The notes beneath the pieces are model-generated. The model saw only the letters and a list, made by a program, of their open reading frames with translations. It made no database searches and was not told where the DNA came from. From NCBI RefSeq assembly GCF_900111765.1, contig NZ_FOIB01000003.1, forward strand, positions 620,001-684,000: a stretch of DNA of 64,000 nt. The letters are read 5' to 3'. Positions within the stretch are counted from its first letter, which is position 1. Each line of letters starts with the position of its first letter. Positions 33,411 to 44,081 of the stretch are shown here, piece after piece. Made by a program: the position numbers and the translations under genes. Origin of the DNA: Myxococcus fulvus. Its GTDB lineage: Bacteria; Myxococcota; Myxococcia; Myxococcales; Myxococcaceae.

Positions 33411-34295
33411 ATGAGATTCGGCAAGGGAAGGGCGCTGGCGGGACTGTTGTGGTTGTCCTGCGCGAGCGCCCTGGCGCAGACATCAGAGCCGGGCCCCACG
33501 GAGCAGGCACTCTCCGCGCCGCGTCCGCTGCTGGGCGTGGTGGTGGCCAGTCAGGTGCTGGACCTGGTGTTCGCGGTGGAAGGCCAGCTGAGCGAGGTCA
33601 AGGCCCACCTGGGGCAGCGCGTGCAGGCAGGAGAGGTCGTCGCCGCGCTGGACGCGGAGCCCCTTCGGTTGGAGCTGGGCACGCGTCAGGCCAACATGCG
33701 CGCCTCGGAGGCCGTCGTGCACCGGGCTGTTCTCGTCGTTGCCCAGGCCAAGCAACGCCTGGCGCGCGAGCAGCGCATCCGGGACTTCTCCGCCGCCCAG
33801 GCCGAGGAGACCGCGCTCAACGACGTGGCGCTGGCGGAAGCGGACCTCCAACTGGCGCAAGCCCAGCTGGCCTCGACCACGGCTCGCGCGGCGCAGGCCG
33901 AGCGCGACGTGAACGTGGCCCGCCTGAAGGCCCCCTTCACCGGGACGGTCACCGAGCAGTACCTCACGCCGGGCATGCGCGTCAGCATGGGCATGCCAGT
34001 GCTCAGGCTGGTGAGCGAACAGATGCGATTGCGCTTCGCCATCCCCGAGCAGCTGGCCCCGGGCGTGCGCCCTGGCGACACCGTGCGGGTGCGACTGCCC
34101 GCGGTGAACCTGGAGCTGACCGCCGTCGTGGATCGGTTGTCGCCCGAGGTCGACCTCTCCTCGCGTCACCAGAAGGCCGAGGCTCCGCTCCAGGTGTCCG
34201 AAGCCATCCGGAGCCAACTGGCCAGTGGACTCGTGGCCGAGGTGTACCTCCAGCCCCACGCACGCCCGAAAGGTCGTGTCGCCACCACGCCTTGA
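33411..34295 (+). CDS. RND-type periplasmic adaptor (membrane fusion protein), orphan
   Basis: 294-aa adaptor. MRFGKGRALAGLLWLSCASALA is a signal peptide (ATG at 33393 is an alternative). The lipoyl half-motif VEGQLSEVKAHLGQRVQAGE and its partner RLKAPFTGTVTEQYLTPGMR flank a long helical hairpin (residues about 85-165), followed by a beta-barrel (MRLRFAIPEQL, GDTVRVRLPA). No RND pump or outer-membrane channel is adjacent, so its partner lies elsewhere. It converges with the lanthipeptide locus (stop 34295, MBL stop 34306). A role in that locus cannot be excluded but the opposite strand argues against it. Confidence 0.82.
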   Translation: MRFGKGRALAGLLWLSCASALAQTSEPGPTEQALSAPRPLLGVVVASQVLDLVFAVEGQLSEVKAHLGQRVQAGEVVAALDAEPLRLELGTRQANMRASEAVVHRAVLVVAQAKQRLAREQRIRDFSAAQAEETALNDVALAEADLQLAQAQLASTTARAAQAERDVNVARLKAPFTGTVTEQYLTPGMRVSMGMPVLRLVSEQMRLRFAIPEQLAPGVRPGDTVRVRLPAVNLELTAVVDRLSPEVDLSSRHQKAEAPLQVSEAIRSQLASGLVAEVYLQPHARPKGRVATTP

Positions 34296-34305
34296 CCCGA
34301 GGCTG

Positions 34306-35700
34306 TCAGCGCGCGGCGTCCAGCCGCAGCTCGCCGCACTCGAATCGCGCGACGTCCCCCGGACTCCACTCCACCACCTCCGTGTCGACGCCCAGCGTCC
34401 GGAGGTGGTCGCGCACCGCCGCGCCACACGCCGCCTCGGACGGCTCCCCCAGTCCCCAGCCGACGTCCTGGATGGCGCGTCCCACGCCCTCGAAGCCGTT
34501 CGCATAGGGCAGGAACCACCGAGCCCCCGCGACGGCGCACACCTCCGCCACTCCCGCGGGACCGGCCGTGGCGCTGCGCAGCCGCCCGGCCAGATGGTCC
34601 GCGTACAGCTCGCGCAGCCTCCTCCAGGGCAGCGCGGCCCAGTAGTGACTCAGGCCTCCGAAGAACGGCGAGAGGAACTCCCGCTGGCACGAGAGCACCA
34701 CGTCGACCGGCCCCTGCTCCCGGCGTGAGCGCTCGACCACCGCCTCCATGCGCCCCTCCGGGTCCGTCCCGCTGTCCACCAGCAACAGGCAGCTGAAGTC
34801 CTCGGTGGTGAAGCGGTAGCAGTTGCCCCAGCTCCGCAATCCCTCGACCAGCGGCGGTCCGTCCGGCGCCGGCTGCTCCCCGTAGAAGGGCAGCACGTCC
34901 ACGCGGATGTCCCCCACGTGCACCGTCTCGCCCCACGGGAGCGCCAGGGCACGCTGGCCACACCGGCTCAGCACCTGGGCGAAGTCCTGCATCGTCAATA
35001 GATTCGGACGAGGCACGCGCGGCACCAGCACCGGCACGCTCGCGTCCGTCAGGTGCGACAGCATCGACGGCAGATGCCAATGGTCCACGTGCCCATGGGT
35101 GATGGCCACCGCGTCGGGTGGCCCATGCGCGAGATTCCCTGGCGCCTGTCCGATGTGATTCATCCGCCGCTGGAGCGCAATCGGGTCCACCAGCACCGAC
35201 GTCGTCCGCGAGCGGATGAGCACACTCGCGTGCTCGCGTCGGTAGATGCCCGGCCCCGAGGGCTCCACCCAGGGCGTGGGGTGCGGCCCCGCCGCGAAGA
35301 GCGAGTCACGCCAGCCCGACTCATCGAAGGGCCACGCCTCACGCACTTCCTCCAAGGTCGAGGCCCGCGCCGTGGCGCGCAGGAACTCCGCGACCACCGA
35401 CACGTCCTCCACCGCCAGGTGCGTGCGCCAGCGCTCCTCTCCCTGCTGGAGCACCCACCACCAGGCCCCCTGCTCGGGGAAGAGCACCGGTGACTCCACC
35501 AGGAAGCCGCCGTCGTCCACGCCCTCGGGGCGCAGCAGCCCCGGCCCCAGTCTCGCCCGCGCCGCTTCCAGCACGCGCCGCGAGCCCTCGGGCTCGAAGC
35601 CCTCGCGCAGCAGGCCGTTCAACAGCTCGGTGAAGGGCACTCCGCCCACCCCGTCCGGCAGCGGCGTGAGGTCCAGGATGACGTCCGGTGCGAAGCGCAT
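34306..35700 (-). CDS. MBL-fold metallohydrolase of the lanthipeptide cluster
   Basis: 464-aa protein. Residues 152-400 are a metallo-beta-lactamase fold: SVLVDPIALQRR, AITHGHVDHWHL with the THGHVDH metal motif (201-207), VDVLPFYGEQP and LLLVDSGTDPEGRM. It resembles UlaG-type hydrolases. The first 150 residues do not belong to the fold. LAVEDVSVVAEFLRATARAS and TLEEVREAWPFDESGW there look like a small winged-helix of the PqqD/RRE (leader-peptide-binding) type, an inference. It starts 4 bp after the transporter stop and is the last gene of the lanB operon. A tailoring hydrolase or one protecting the producer is possible; neither is proven. Confidence 0.82.
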   Translation of the reverse strand: MRFAPDVILDLTPLPDGVGGVPFTELLNGLLREGFEPEGSRRVLEAARARLGPGLLRPEGVDDGGFLVESPVLFPEQGAWWWVLQQGEERWRTHLAVEDVSVVAEFLRATARASTLEEVREAWPFDESGWRDSLFAAGPHPTPWVEPSGPGIYRREHASVLIRSRTTSVLVDPIALQRRMNHIGQAPGNLAHGPPDAVAITHGHVDHWHLPSMLSHLTDASVPVLVPRVPRPNLLTMQDFAQVLSRCGQRALALPWGETVHVGDIRVDVLPFYGEQPAPDGPPLVEGLRSWGNCYRFTTEDFSCLLLVDSGTDPEGRMEAVVERSRREQGPVDVVLSCQREFLSPFFGGLSHYWAALPWRRLRELYADHLAGRLRSATAGPAGVAEVCAVAGARWFLPYANGFEGVGRAIQDVGWGLGEPSEAACGAAVRDHLRTLGVDTEVVEWSPGDVARFECGELRLDAAR

Positions 35701-35704
35701 GCGC

Positions 35705-37916
<2,212 letters not shown>

Positions 37917-37924
<8 letters not shown>

Positions 37925-38873
37925 GGCGCTTCCCGAGCAGCTCCAGCACCGGCAGCAGCGTCAGCCAACCATTGCGCGCGCGCACCTTCACCCAGGCCTC
38001 GCCGGCCATGCCGGGGTGGTACGCGTAGGTCTCGCCATCCGACTCGAAGGTCTCCCGAGGCAGCCGCGCCTCCACCAGCACCACGGGGCCCTCGTCCAAG
38101 GTGATGGCGTCCCCGACACCGGGCCCCAGGAAGCGGCGCACCTCGGCGGGGCCCACCAGCTCGTCGCTGACGGAGGCCACCTGGAGCGACTGCCACGCAT
38201 ACGGGAAGCCGGTGAGCTCCATGCGCAGCGGTTGACCGGGGCGCAGCATGGGCCGGTACTGCCCTGGCACCAGGGCCACGGCCCATGCCTCCGCGCCTCC
38301 GCGCACCAGCGAGACGACGAGTTCGCCCGCGGTGAGGAACTGTTGCTCACGCACGCGCACCTCGCCCACCTGTCCATCACACGGGGCCTTCAGCACACGC
38401 TCACCCCTCCGGGCCTCGGTCAGCTCGAGCTGGGCCCGGAGCGTGGTCAGGGCCTGCCTGGACTCGACATTGAGTGGCTCCAGCAACCACATGGCGAGCC
38501 TTGTGCGGAACTCCTCTTTCATCCGCTCCCGGTCCGCCGTCTCGCTCCCCGCGTACAGCTCCACCAGGGGCTGGCCCGCGCGCACCTGCTCGCCCCGGCG
38601 GACCAGGACGCGACTGACGCGGCCGCCGACGGTGGCGGTGACCTCCTCCATGCCCTTGACGCGCACCAGCACCGGGCCTCGCGCGTAGTCGTTGATGTCC
38701 ACCAACGCGAGGCCCACGCCGCCCACCACGACGAGCGCGACGACGAGCCACCAGACGGCGTGGGTCCATCCTGGCATCACGCGCAGGAGCGAGCCTCGGG
38801 CCTCCGGCCGGGCGTGGTACTCCAGCGCCTCTTGTCGGAAGAGCTTCTGTGGGGGCGGCTGCGCGTCGCTCAT
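37917..38873 (-). CDS. HlyD-family membrane fusion adaptor for the PCAT exporter
   Basis: 318-aa adaptor with one transmembrane helix (about residues 36-56, AVWWLVVALVVVGGVGLALV) and HlyD-type halves. VRVKGMEEVTATVGGRVSRV and GEQVRAGQPLVELYAG form the first lipoyl half; RRGERVLKAPCDGQVGEVRV the second. A short coiled coil (about 115-150) and a beta-barrel lie between and after. In Gram-negative bacteria such adaptors link a C39 ABC exporter to an outer-membrane channel (TolC-like, not in the window). The start overlaps the lanB stop by ATGA and the stop overlaps the transporter start, so the three are translationally coupled. Confidence 0.87.
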
Positions 38874-41800
38874 GTCTTCATCGTCCGGGCCCGACGCGAA
38901 CGATACAGGCGCGTCAGGAAGTCATAAAGGATGAGCTCCTGCGCGCGCTGGTCCGCGGGCAACAGCCGGTTGACGTGCATGTGCAGCAGACTCTCCGCCA
39001 GCGTCTCCACCGTCCCGGTGAGCCGGCCTTCCGATTCGGCGTGTCGCAGGTGCTCGACCACGGGCCGCATCGCCTCGCTCCGGCGCTGGAGGGCGCGCAG
39101 CCCTGGCTGCCAGGGGCCCTCCGTTTCAGGAGACGTCTGGAGCAGCGCCTCCAACGCGCGAGCCTCCTTGCGGAACCGGGTGCTCAGCTGCGCCTCGAAG
39201 TGCCGCTCCACCTTGAACTCCGCGCCGAAGCTCCGGCGAAGTCGCTGCATCACTTCCAGCTTCGCATCGAGGTCCATCCCCAGGTCATCGAGCAGCGCAT
39301 CCAGGCCCTTCACGCCCAGACGCCAACGGGCCTCGGCGCCCGCGTCGCCGGGGTAGGCCTCCAACAGGGCGAGGACCGCCTCGCTGTCCGCCTGGAATGC
39401 GGCCTCGCAGCCCTCCATCCCGGCCGGGCCTCCGTAGCGCTCCACCTCGCGCTCGTACGTGTCGAGTTGCAGCCGCCACGCTTCACCCGACGCGAGCGCC
39501 TGCGCACAGGCGTCGCGCAGCAGGGGCCACACCTCCGTGTCCAGTCGCCTCGGTGCGCCGTGGAAGCGCAGCCGCACGTGGGGCTCGGGGTCGTGGTATC
39601 GGATGAAGAACCACCGGTCCGACGCGCCGCTGGCCACCGCCGCGCGGATCGCCTCGCCCAACGTGGTGCGCAGCAGTCGGTCCAACGTGCCGGTGCCGCC
39701 ATACAGCTTCACGTACAGCCACTCCGAGCCGGGCGGGAAGGTGCGCACCACGGACGACCCGACGGCGTGCCTCGTGGCGGGCAGAGGTGTCTCCGGCGCG
39801 TGACGGAGGAAGGGGATGACCACCTCGTGTGAATAGCGTCCGGTCGCACCCTCGATGCACACGTCTCCGGGGCCGGGCAGCAGCTCTTCCAGCGTCGCGT
39901 ACGGGCGGGCCTTCACCACCTGCACCAGGGACTCGACGCTCAGCACGTTGTCCAGGTCCACCGGGAGCTGGTTGTCCGCGTCACTCAGGCAGACCCATCG
40001 CGGCAGGCGCGCCTCCTCGCGATGGCGCCGCACGGCCTCGAAGCGCGCCACGCCTCGGGCCGCACCCCAGGCCTTCAACGTGTCTGCGCGCACGCGCCAC
40101 GTGGCGGGTGACAGCACCAGGCGTCCGTGCACCACTCGCGGCAGGAAGGGCGCATCCGACAAGGGACCCCAATCGAACCGGAGCGCGTCGACGTCCTGCG
40201 ATTGCATCGCGCCCAGGAAGCGGTACGCCCCCAGGCCGCGGGCGCCGAAGTTGTGCGCGTTCGTCAGTCGCGGCACCACCTCGCGCCCGTTGCGGCCCGA
40301 GCGCAGCACGATGCGGTGGCCCTCCACGGACACCCACAGGTCCGTCATCGGGAGCTGGGAGGCCTCCGGCAGGCCGGAGCGGCCCAGGAAGACCAGGTCG
40401 TGCTCGCGCAGCGCGGGGCGGCAGAGGATGTTGCCCACGCGGCCCTCGGGCATGTGCACCACCTCCGCGAAGAGGGCCTCCGGTCGCAGGGCCTCCTCGG
40501 CCTTCAGGTAGCGCCGCACCGCGGCTTCCAGCTCCGCGTCGCCGTGGCAGAAGCGTCCCAGGTAGAGCGCCCCCGATGGGCCATGCACGTTCTCCAGCAG
40601 GAAGCGGAAGCGTCCCGCCTCGACGGCCTCCGGTGAATCCGCCAGCACCGTGCCCACCACGCCGAAGGACTCCGGCAGTCGCGAGGGGCGGCGGGCTTCC
40701 AGGGCCTGGAGGTCCGACTCTTCCAGCACCAGCTCCAACGCGCCCGAGCGGCGTACGGACTCCAGCCGGTGGAGCAGGTGCGTCCAGCGCGGCTCCCACC
40801 GGGGGCCGTCCTGTCCACCCTTCCCGGGGAAGAAGAAGCCCGCGAGCAGCGGCCCGGTGCCCGCGCCCGGACCTCTCGATGTCATGAAGCCGACGCCGCT
40901 CTCTTCATCCAGGGCCTCCAGCAGCGGCACCGGCCGTCCCTCGTAGCGCTCCAGCAAGCGCTGGCGGAAGCGGCCCAGGGCGGTGCCGTCGCCCGCGGAG
41001 GGCGAGATGCGCTGGAGCAGCGTCACTCCGCGCACCACCTCGTCCAACACCCGCCGCGGCAGCCGCACCTCGTGCGCGGGGCGGAACATGTCCACCTGGA
41101 ACAGGCGCGACAGCTCCACGGGGACCGGCAGTGTCTCGAGCGTTCTGGCGACTTCGCGGTAGGTCTCCGCCGGCAGACCCGGGGGCCGCGAGTCCATGTC
41201 GCTCAGCGTGGTGGCGACCTGCGTGAGTCGCTCGCTCACCGTCGTGAGCGCGGGGAGGCCCCGAGCGGACTCCAGCAGCGAGGGCAGGGGCTCGGGGCCG
41301 GTGACGACGGGCGCCCAGGTGCTCACCAGCAGCTGCGCCTGCACCAGGCTCTCCAGATACTCGAGGGCCTCCTCCTCGGAGACACCCTCAGTCGACACCA
41401 GCGCGTCGGCCAGCGTCGCGAGCGCCGCGCCACCGCGGGCCTTCTCCAGGGTGGTCTCCAGGTGGGGTTCGGGCTCCACCGCGACCAGATGATACGAGCG
41501 CTCGCGGCCGCTCAGCCGGGACTCCATGTAGCGGAGCTGGCCACCGGCACGATACAGACTGGAGTTGGGGACGTAGTGGAGCGCGCGTCGCACCTGCGGC
41601 TCCCGCGATACGTGAGACACCAGGGCGCTCACGTAGTCCATGTCCAGCCGCGTGTGACGGCGCACACCGGTACGCCCCTGGATGCGCAGCGACGCTGGCT
41701 CACCCAGGCTGCCCACCGCGTGGCCCGCGAACAGGCCGAACGGCGTGGCGCGTCCCGCCATGCGCGCCAGGTAGCGCACCAGGGTGTGCTCCACCTTCTG

Positions 41801-42178
41801 GCCTGCTTCGGACTCGGGTGACTCCAGCCACGTCGACAGGCTGTCCATCAACGAGGGCGAGGCGATGAACAGCGCCTCTTGCACCAGCGGGTCCTCCACG
41901 TGCTCGCGCAGGCGTTGGCGCAGCAGCACGCGGTCCCGTGTCAGCGCCGCTTCGAGCTCCTCGGCGCGGGCTCCCGGCGCCTCGAGTCCGCGCGCCCACT
42001 CCACCAGCACGTCCAGCGGAAGCAGGGGCGTGCGGATGGCGAGGAATCCGCCGTGTCGGAAGGGGGCCTTTCGCACGGAGGGGGAGCGGGCGTCGGCGGT
42101 CAAGGATGTCTCGAGGTGACGGACTGTGTCGTGAGTCTCCGGATAATGGATGTGCGCGTCATCCGTCAATCCACCCAT
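38870..42178 (-). CDS. lanB: Full-length class I lanthipeptide dehydratase (LanB)
   Basis: 1102-aa dehydratase, first gene of the minus operon. LanB uses glutamyl-tRNA to glutamylate Ser/Thr in the precursor core and then eliminates glutamate, giving Dha/Dhb. Both modules are present: a large N-terminal glutamylation domain from about residue 35 (GGFLAIRTPLLPLDVLVEWA; ARMAGRATPFGLFAGHAVG is the characteristic motif) and a C-terminal elimination domain from about 815 (WLYVKLYGGTGTLDRLL, WFFIRYHDPEPHVRLRFHG). That makes it the full-length lantibiotic type rather than split thiopeptide type. ATG at 42178 follows GGTGGGTCAT; a GTG five codons upstream is an alternative. The gene is divergent from lanA with 150 bp between. 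Confidence 0.94.
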   Translation of the reverse strand: MGGLTDDAHIHYPETHDTVRHLETSLTADARSPSVRKAPFRHGGFLAIRTPLLPLDVLVEWARGLEAPGARAEELEAALTRDRVLLRQRLREHVEDPLVQEALFIASPSLMDSLSTWLESPESEAGQKVEHTLVRYLARMAGRATPFGLFAGHAVGSLGEPASLRIQGRTGVRRHTRLDMDYVSALVSHVSREPQVRRALHYVPNSSLYRAGGQLRYMESRLSGRERSYHLVAVEPEPHLETTLEKARGGAALATLADALVSTEGVSEEEALEYLESLVQAQLLVSTWAPVVTGPEPLPSLLESARGLPALTTVSERLTQVATTLSDMDSRPPGLPAETYREVARTLETLPVPVELSRLFQVDMFRPAHEVRLPRRVLDEVVRGVTLLQRISPSAGDGTALGRFRQRLLERYEGRPVPLLEALDEESGVGFMTSRGPGAGTGPLLAGFFFPGKGGQDGPRWEPRWTHLLHRLESVRRSGALELVLEESDLQALEARRPSRLPESFGVVGTVLADSPEAVEAGRFRFLLENVHGPSGALYLGRFCHGDAELEAAVRRYLKAEEALRPEALFAEVVHMPEGRVGNILCRPALREHDLVFLGRSGLPEASQLPMTDLWVSVEGHRIVLRSGRNGREVVPRLTNAHNFGARGLGAYRFLGAMQSQDVDALRFDWGPLSDAPFLPRVVHGRLVLSPATWRVRADTLKAWGAARGVARFEAVRRHREEARLPRWVCLSDADNQLPVDLDNVLSVESLVQVVKARPYATLEELLPGPGDVCIEGATGRYSHEVVIPFLRHAPETPLPATRHAVGSSVVRTFPPGSEWLYVKLYGGTGTLDRLLRTTLGEAIRAAVASGASDRWFFIRYHDPEPHVRLRFHGAPRRLDTEVWPLLRDACAQALASGEAWRLQLDTYEREVERYGGPAGMEGCEAAFQADSEAVLALLEAYPGDAGAEARWRLGVKGLDALLDDLGMDLDAKLEVMQRLRRSFGAEFKVERHFEAQLSTRFRKEARALEALLQTSPETEGPWQPGLRALQRRSEAMRPVVEHLRHAESEGRLTGTVETLAESLLHMHVNRLLPADQRAQELILYDFLTRLYRSRRARTMKT

Positions 42179-42198
42179 TTCTTTATGACCCACCTTTT

Positions 42199-42229
42199 CT
42201 TGACTTGATTGTTTGAGTTAGGAGTCAAG
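42199..42229. promoter_or_regulatory. Inverted repeat in the lanB-lanA divergent promoter region
   Basis: CTTGACT (42199-42205) and AGTCAAG (42223-42229) form a perfect 7-bp inverted repeat with a 17-bp AT-rich spacer, 21 bp upstream of lanB. TTGACT also reads as a -35-like hexamer on both strands, so this may be a regulator site or a promoter. Confidence 0.45.
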
Positions 42230-42275
42230 CTGTCCGCTACGGAAGGTTGTCGTCGCGGATTTTGCACCGCGTCAT

Positions 42276-42292
42276 GTTTCGTGACGTGAAAC
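42276..42292. promoter_or_regulatory. GTTTC-N7-GAAAC palindrome upstream of lanA
   Basis: GTTTCGTGACGTGAAAC is an inverted repeat (GTTTC/GAAAC, 7-bp spacer) 36 bp before the lanA start. The same half-sites recur before lanC (42693-42726), with GTGACG in both, suggesting a shared regulator. Confidence 0.45.
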
Positions 42293-42328
42293 CCGTGTCG
42301 TCATCCCCCTCACTGATCAGGAGTTCTT

Positions 42329-42535
42329 GTGAACGAGCCGAAGAAGACGGTCGCCGCGAAGCGCAAGCTCACCCTTCACCGCGAGACGCTGCGCTCCATG
42401 GACGAGGGCGCGCTCCAGATGCTGGATGGCGTTGTCGGTGGCACCGGCACCACCAACCCCTACACCAACTTCCCCTCGGGCAAGTGCGGTGTGATCGAGA
42501 CCTCTCCCGAGGTGGCCGGCCAGGTCGATCCGTAG
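42329..42535 (+). CDS. lanA: Class I lanthipeptide precursor peptide (LanA)
   Basis: 68-aa precursor. GTG at 42329 has CAGGAG six bases upstream. The leader is charged and helical, with KRKLTLHRETLRSMDEGALQ, matching the KLxLxxETLRxL-type leaders of LanB-dependent lanthipeptides. LDGVVGG (residues 32-38) fits the double-glycine rule (Leu-7, Val-4, Gly-2, Gly-1) for C39 cleavage after Gly38. The 30-residue core begins TGTTNPYTNFPSGKCGVIET and continues to the end at Pro68. It holds Thr39, 41, 42, 46, 58 and Ser50, 59 but only Cys53, so at most one thioether ring can form and any remaining dehydrated residues must stay unsaturated. Modification sites are inferred; the peptide itself is well supported by its neighbours. 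Confidence 0.9.
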   Translation: MNEPKKTVAAKRKLTLHRETLRSMDEGALQMLDGVVGGTGTTNPYTNFPSGKCGVIETSPEVAGQVDP

Positions 42536-42586
42536 TCGTCTTTCCGTGTCGCGGTGCTCACCGTGATGCGGGAGTCGAAGGCCTGG

Positions 42587-42619
42587 GGTGCCCGGTCAGC
42601 CCGTGGTTGGCTGGGCACC
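42587..42619 (+). other. Stem-loop between lanA and lanC
   Basis: GGTGCCC (42587-42593) pairs with GGGCACC (42613-42619), and inside it AGCC (42598-42601) with GGCT (42609-42612), leaving a 4-nt bulge and 7-nt loop. It lies 52 bp after the lanA stop and 107 bp before lanC. It may act as a partial terminator or 3' stabiliser so that lanA mRNA exceeds lanC mRNA. No T-tract follows. Confidence 0.55.
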
Positions 42620-42692
42620 CTGTCGCGCGAGCTGGGTCGGGAGTGTATCAAGGTTGGGGTTGTTTCAGACCCGGTGTGCTTGTCTGTGATGG

Positions 42693-42726
42693 GTTTCGTG
42701 GTGTGTGACGTCTTGAGACATGAAAC
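42693..42726 (+). promoter_or_regulatory. GTTTC...GAAAC half-sites upstream of lanC
   Basis: GTTTC at 42693-42697 and GAAAC at 42722-42726, 24 bp apart, with GTGACGT between, recall the tighter palindrome before lanA. GAAAC abuts the lanC ATG. Confidence 0.3.
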
Positions 42727-43950
42727 ATGAGTGGAGCCATGGACACCTCCGCGACGTGGCGGCCGCTGGTGGAGGGGGCGCTTCGGGAAGAGGTGCTCCG
42801 GGTCGTCCAGGAGTTGGCTCGGGCGCTCGAGGAGTCCCTCGCGCATCGTGTTCCGGATGCATCGCTGGCCTCGGGGGACGCGGGGTTGGCGCTGCTGTTC
42901 GCCTGGATGGACAAGGTGGAGGACTCCGCGCATCACGGGGCGATCTCGCACGGGCTGTTGGACGAGGCGATGGAGGCGGTGGCGTCACGTCCCATGGGGA
43001 TGGCGCTGCACTCGGGTGTGAGCGGCGTGGCGTGGGCGCTGGAGCACCTGGGGGAGGGCGGTGACGCGTTGGAGGACGTGGACGCGGCGCTGGCCCAGCG
43101 GCTGGCCGTGTCTCCCTGGACGGGGCCGGTGGAGCTGCTCTCGGGGTTGGTGGGGTTGGGGGTGTATGCGCTGGAGCGACTGCCTCGGGAGGATGCCCGG
43201 CGCTGCCTGGAGGGCGTGGTCGCTCGCTTGAGGGAGATCGCCGAGGCCCGACCCGAAGGCGTGACCTGGCGGCGCGAGTCGCCCGAGGGCGGCCATGACC
43301 TGGGCGTGGCGCATGGCGTCCCGGGCGTCATCGCGGTGCTGGCGGGCGCGGTGAGGGCCGGGGTCGCGGAGTCCGAGGCCCGAGGCTTGTTGGACGGTGC
43401 ATGGTCCTGGGTGATGGCGCAGCGGCTGCCCCACGCGGGTCGACGATTTCCGCACGAGGTTGTTCCTGGCAGGACGCCGCGGCCCACGCGCGCCGCGTGG
43501 TGCTACGGAGATCCGGGCGTGTCGCTGGTGCTGTTCACCGCGGCGCGTGCCGTGGGGGAGTCGCGCTGGGAGGCCGAAGCGCTGGCGCTGGCGCGTGACG
43601 CCTCGAAGCGCTCGCTGGAGGACTCCGGGGTGAAGGACGCGCCGCTGTGCCATGGCTCAGCGGGGCTGCTCCACATCTACAACCGATTCCATCAAGCCAC
43701 GGGAGAAGAGTTCTTCGCGAGCGCGGCGCGGCAGTGGCTGGAGCATGCGCTTCGCTCGTGGCAGCCGGGTCGGGGAATCGGAGGCTTTGCCTTCTGGGGG
43801 CAGGATGCTCGGGGGGCGCCCGCGTGGATGGAGCGTCCTGGGCTGTTGGAGGGAACGTCGGGCATCGCGCTCGCGCTGCTCGCGGCGGCTTCGAGTGTCG
43901 AGCCGAGCTGGGATCGGGTGCTGTTGATGTCCCTTCGCGATGCGGGGTAA
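42727..43950 (+). CDS. lanC: Lanthionine cyclase (LanC)
   Basis: 407-aa zinc enzyme of the LanC family (alpha/alpha toroid), which adds the Cys thiol of the modified precursor to a Dha/Dhb to form the (methyl)lanthionine ring. Zinc ligands are Cys259 in AWCYGDPG, and Cys308 and His309 in LCHGSAGLLH. HDLGVAHGVPG with His196 is the conserved active-site helix start, and other GxxG repeats (LASGDAGLAL, SGLVGLGVYAL, LEGTSGIALAL) mark the seven toroid units. It follows lanA by 191 bp on the same strand. Only one substrate Cys exists in the neighbouring precursor. MSGA (42727) is the likeliest start; an ATG four codons later is possible. Confidence 0.92.
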   Translation: MSGAMDTSATWRPLVEGALREEVLRVVQELARALEESLAHRVPDASLASGDAGLALLFAWMDKVEDSAHHGAISHGLLDEAMEAVASRPMGMALHSGVSGVAWALEHLGEGGDALEDVDAALAQRLAVSPWTGPVELLSGLVGLGVYALERLPREDARRCLEGVVARLREIAEARPEGVTWRRESPEGGHDLGVAHGVPGVIAVLAGAVRAGVAESEARGLLDGAWSWVMAQRLPHAGRRFPHEVVPGRTPRPTRAAWCYGDPGVSLVLFTAARAVGESRWEAEALALARDASKRSLEDSGVKDAPLCHGSAGLLHIYNRFHQATGEEFFASAARQWLEHALRSWQPGRGIGGFAFWGQDARGAPAWMERPGLLEGTSGIALALLAAASSVEPSWDRVLLMSLRDAG

Positions 43951-43985
43951 CAGAGCGGTCCTCTGGTGATTGTCGGGCGAAGGCT

Positions 43986-44058
43986 TCGCACCTCGGGGCA
44001 TGGAGGCTCGCACTTGGGGGCAGACGCGCCTGTGGGGGGCGGTTCGCACGTTGGGGCA
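43986..44058 (+). repeat. Three 15-bp repeats upstream of the FG-GAP gene
   Basis: TCGCACCTCGGGGCA (43986), TCGCACTTGGGGGCA (44008) and TCGCACGTTGGGGCA (44044) share TCGCAC and GGGGCA in an otherwise gene-free 131-bp leader, 22 and 36 bp apart. They could bind an activator; no promoter consensus accompanies them. Confidence 0.45.
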
Positions 44059-44081
44059 CGCCACTGCCCCAGGACGTGCCC

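Noticed and set aside
42566..42730. A 54-codon frame (MRESKAWGARSARG...) between lanA and lanC, overlapping the lanC start by ATGA, with three Cys, as a second precursor.
   Set aside because: No ribosome site, poor third-position bias, no leader motif and no Ser/Thr-rich core; it runs through the stem-loop. The overlap alone is not enough.
44054..44081. Sigma-54 promoter (GG...GC) before the FG-GAP gene
   Set aside because: GG and GC are separated by nine rather than ten bases and lie too close to the ATG.
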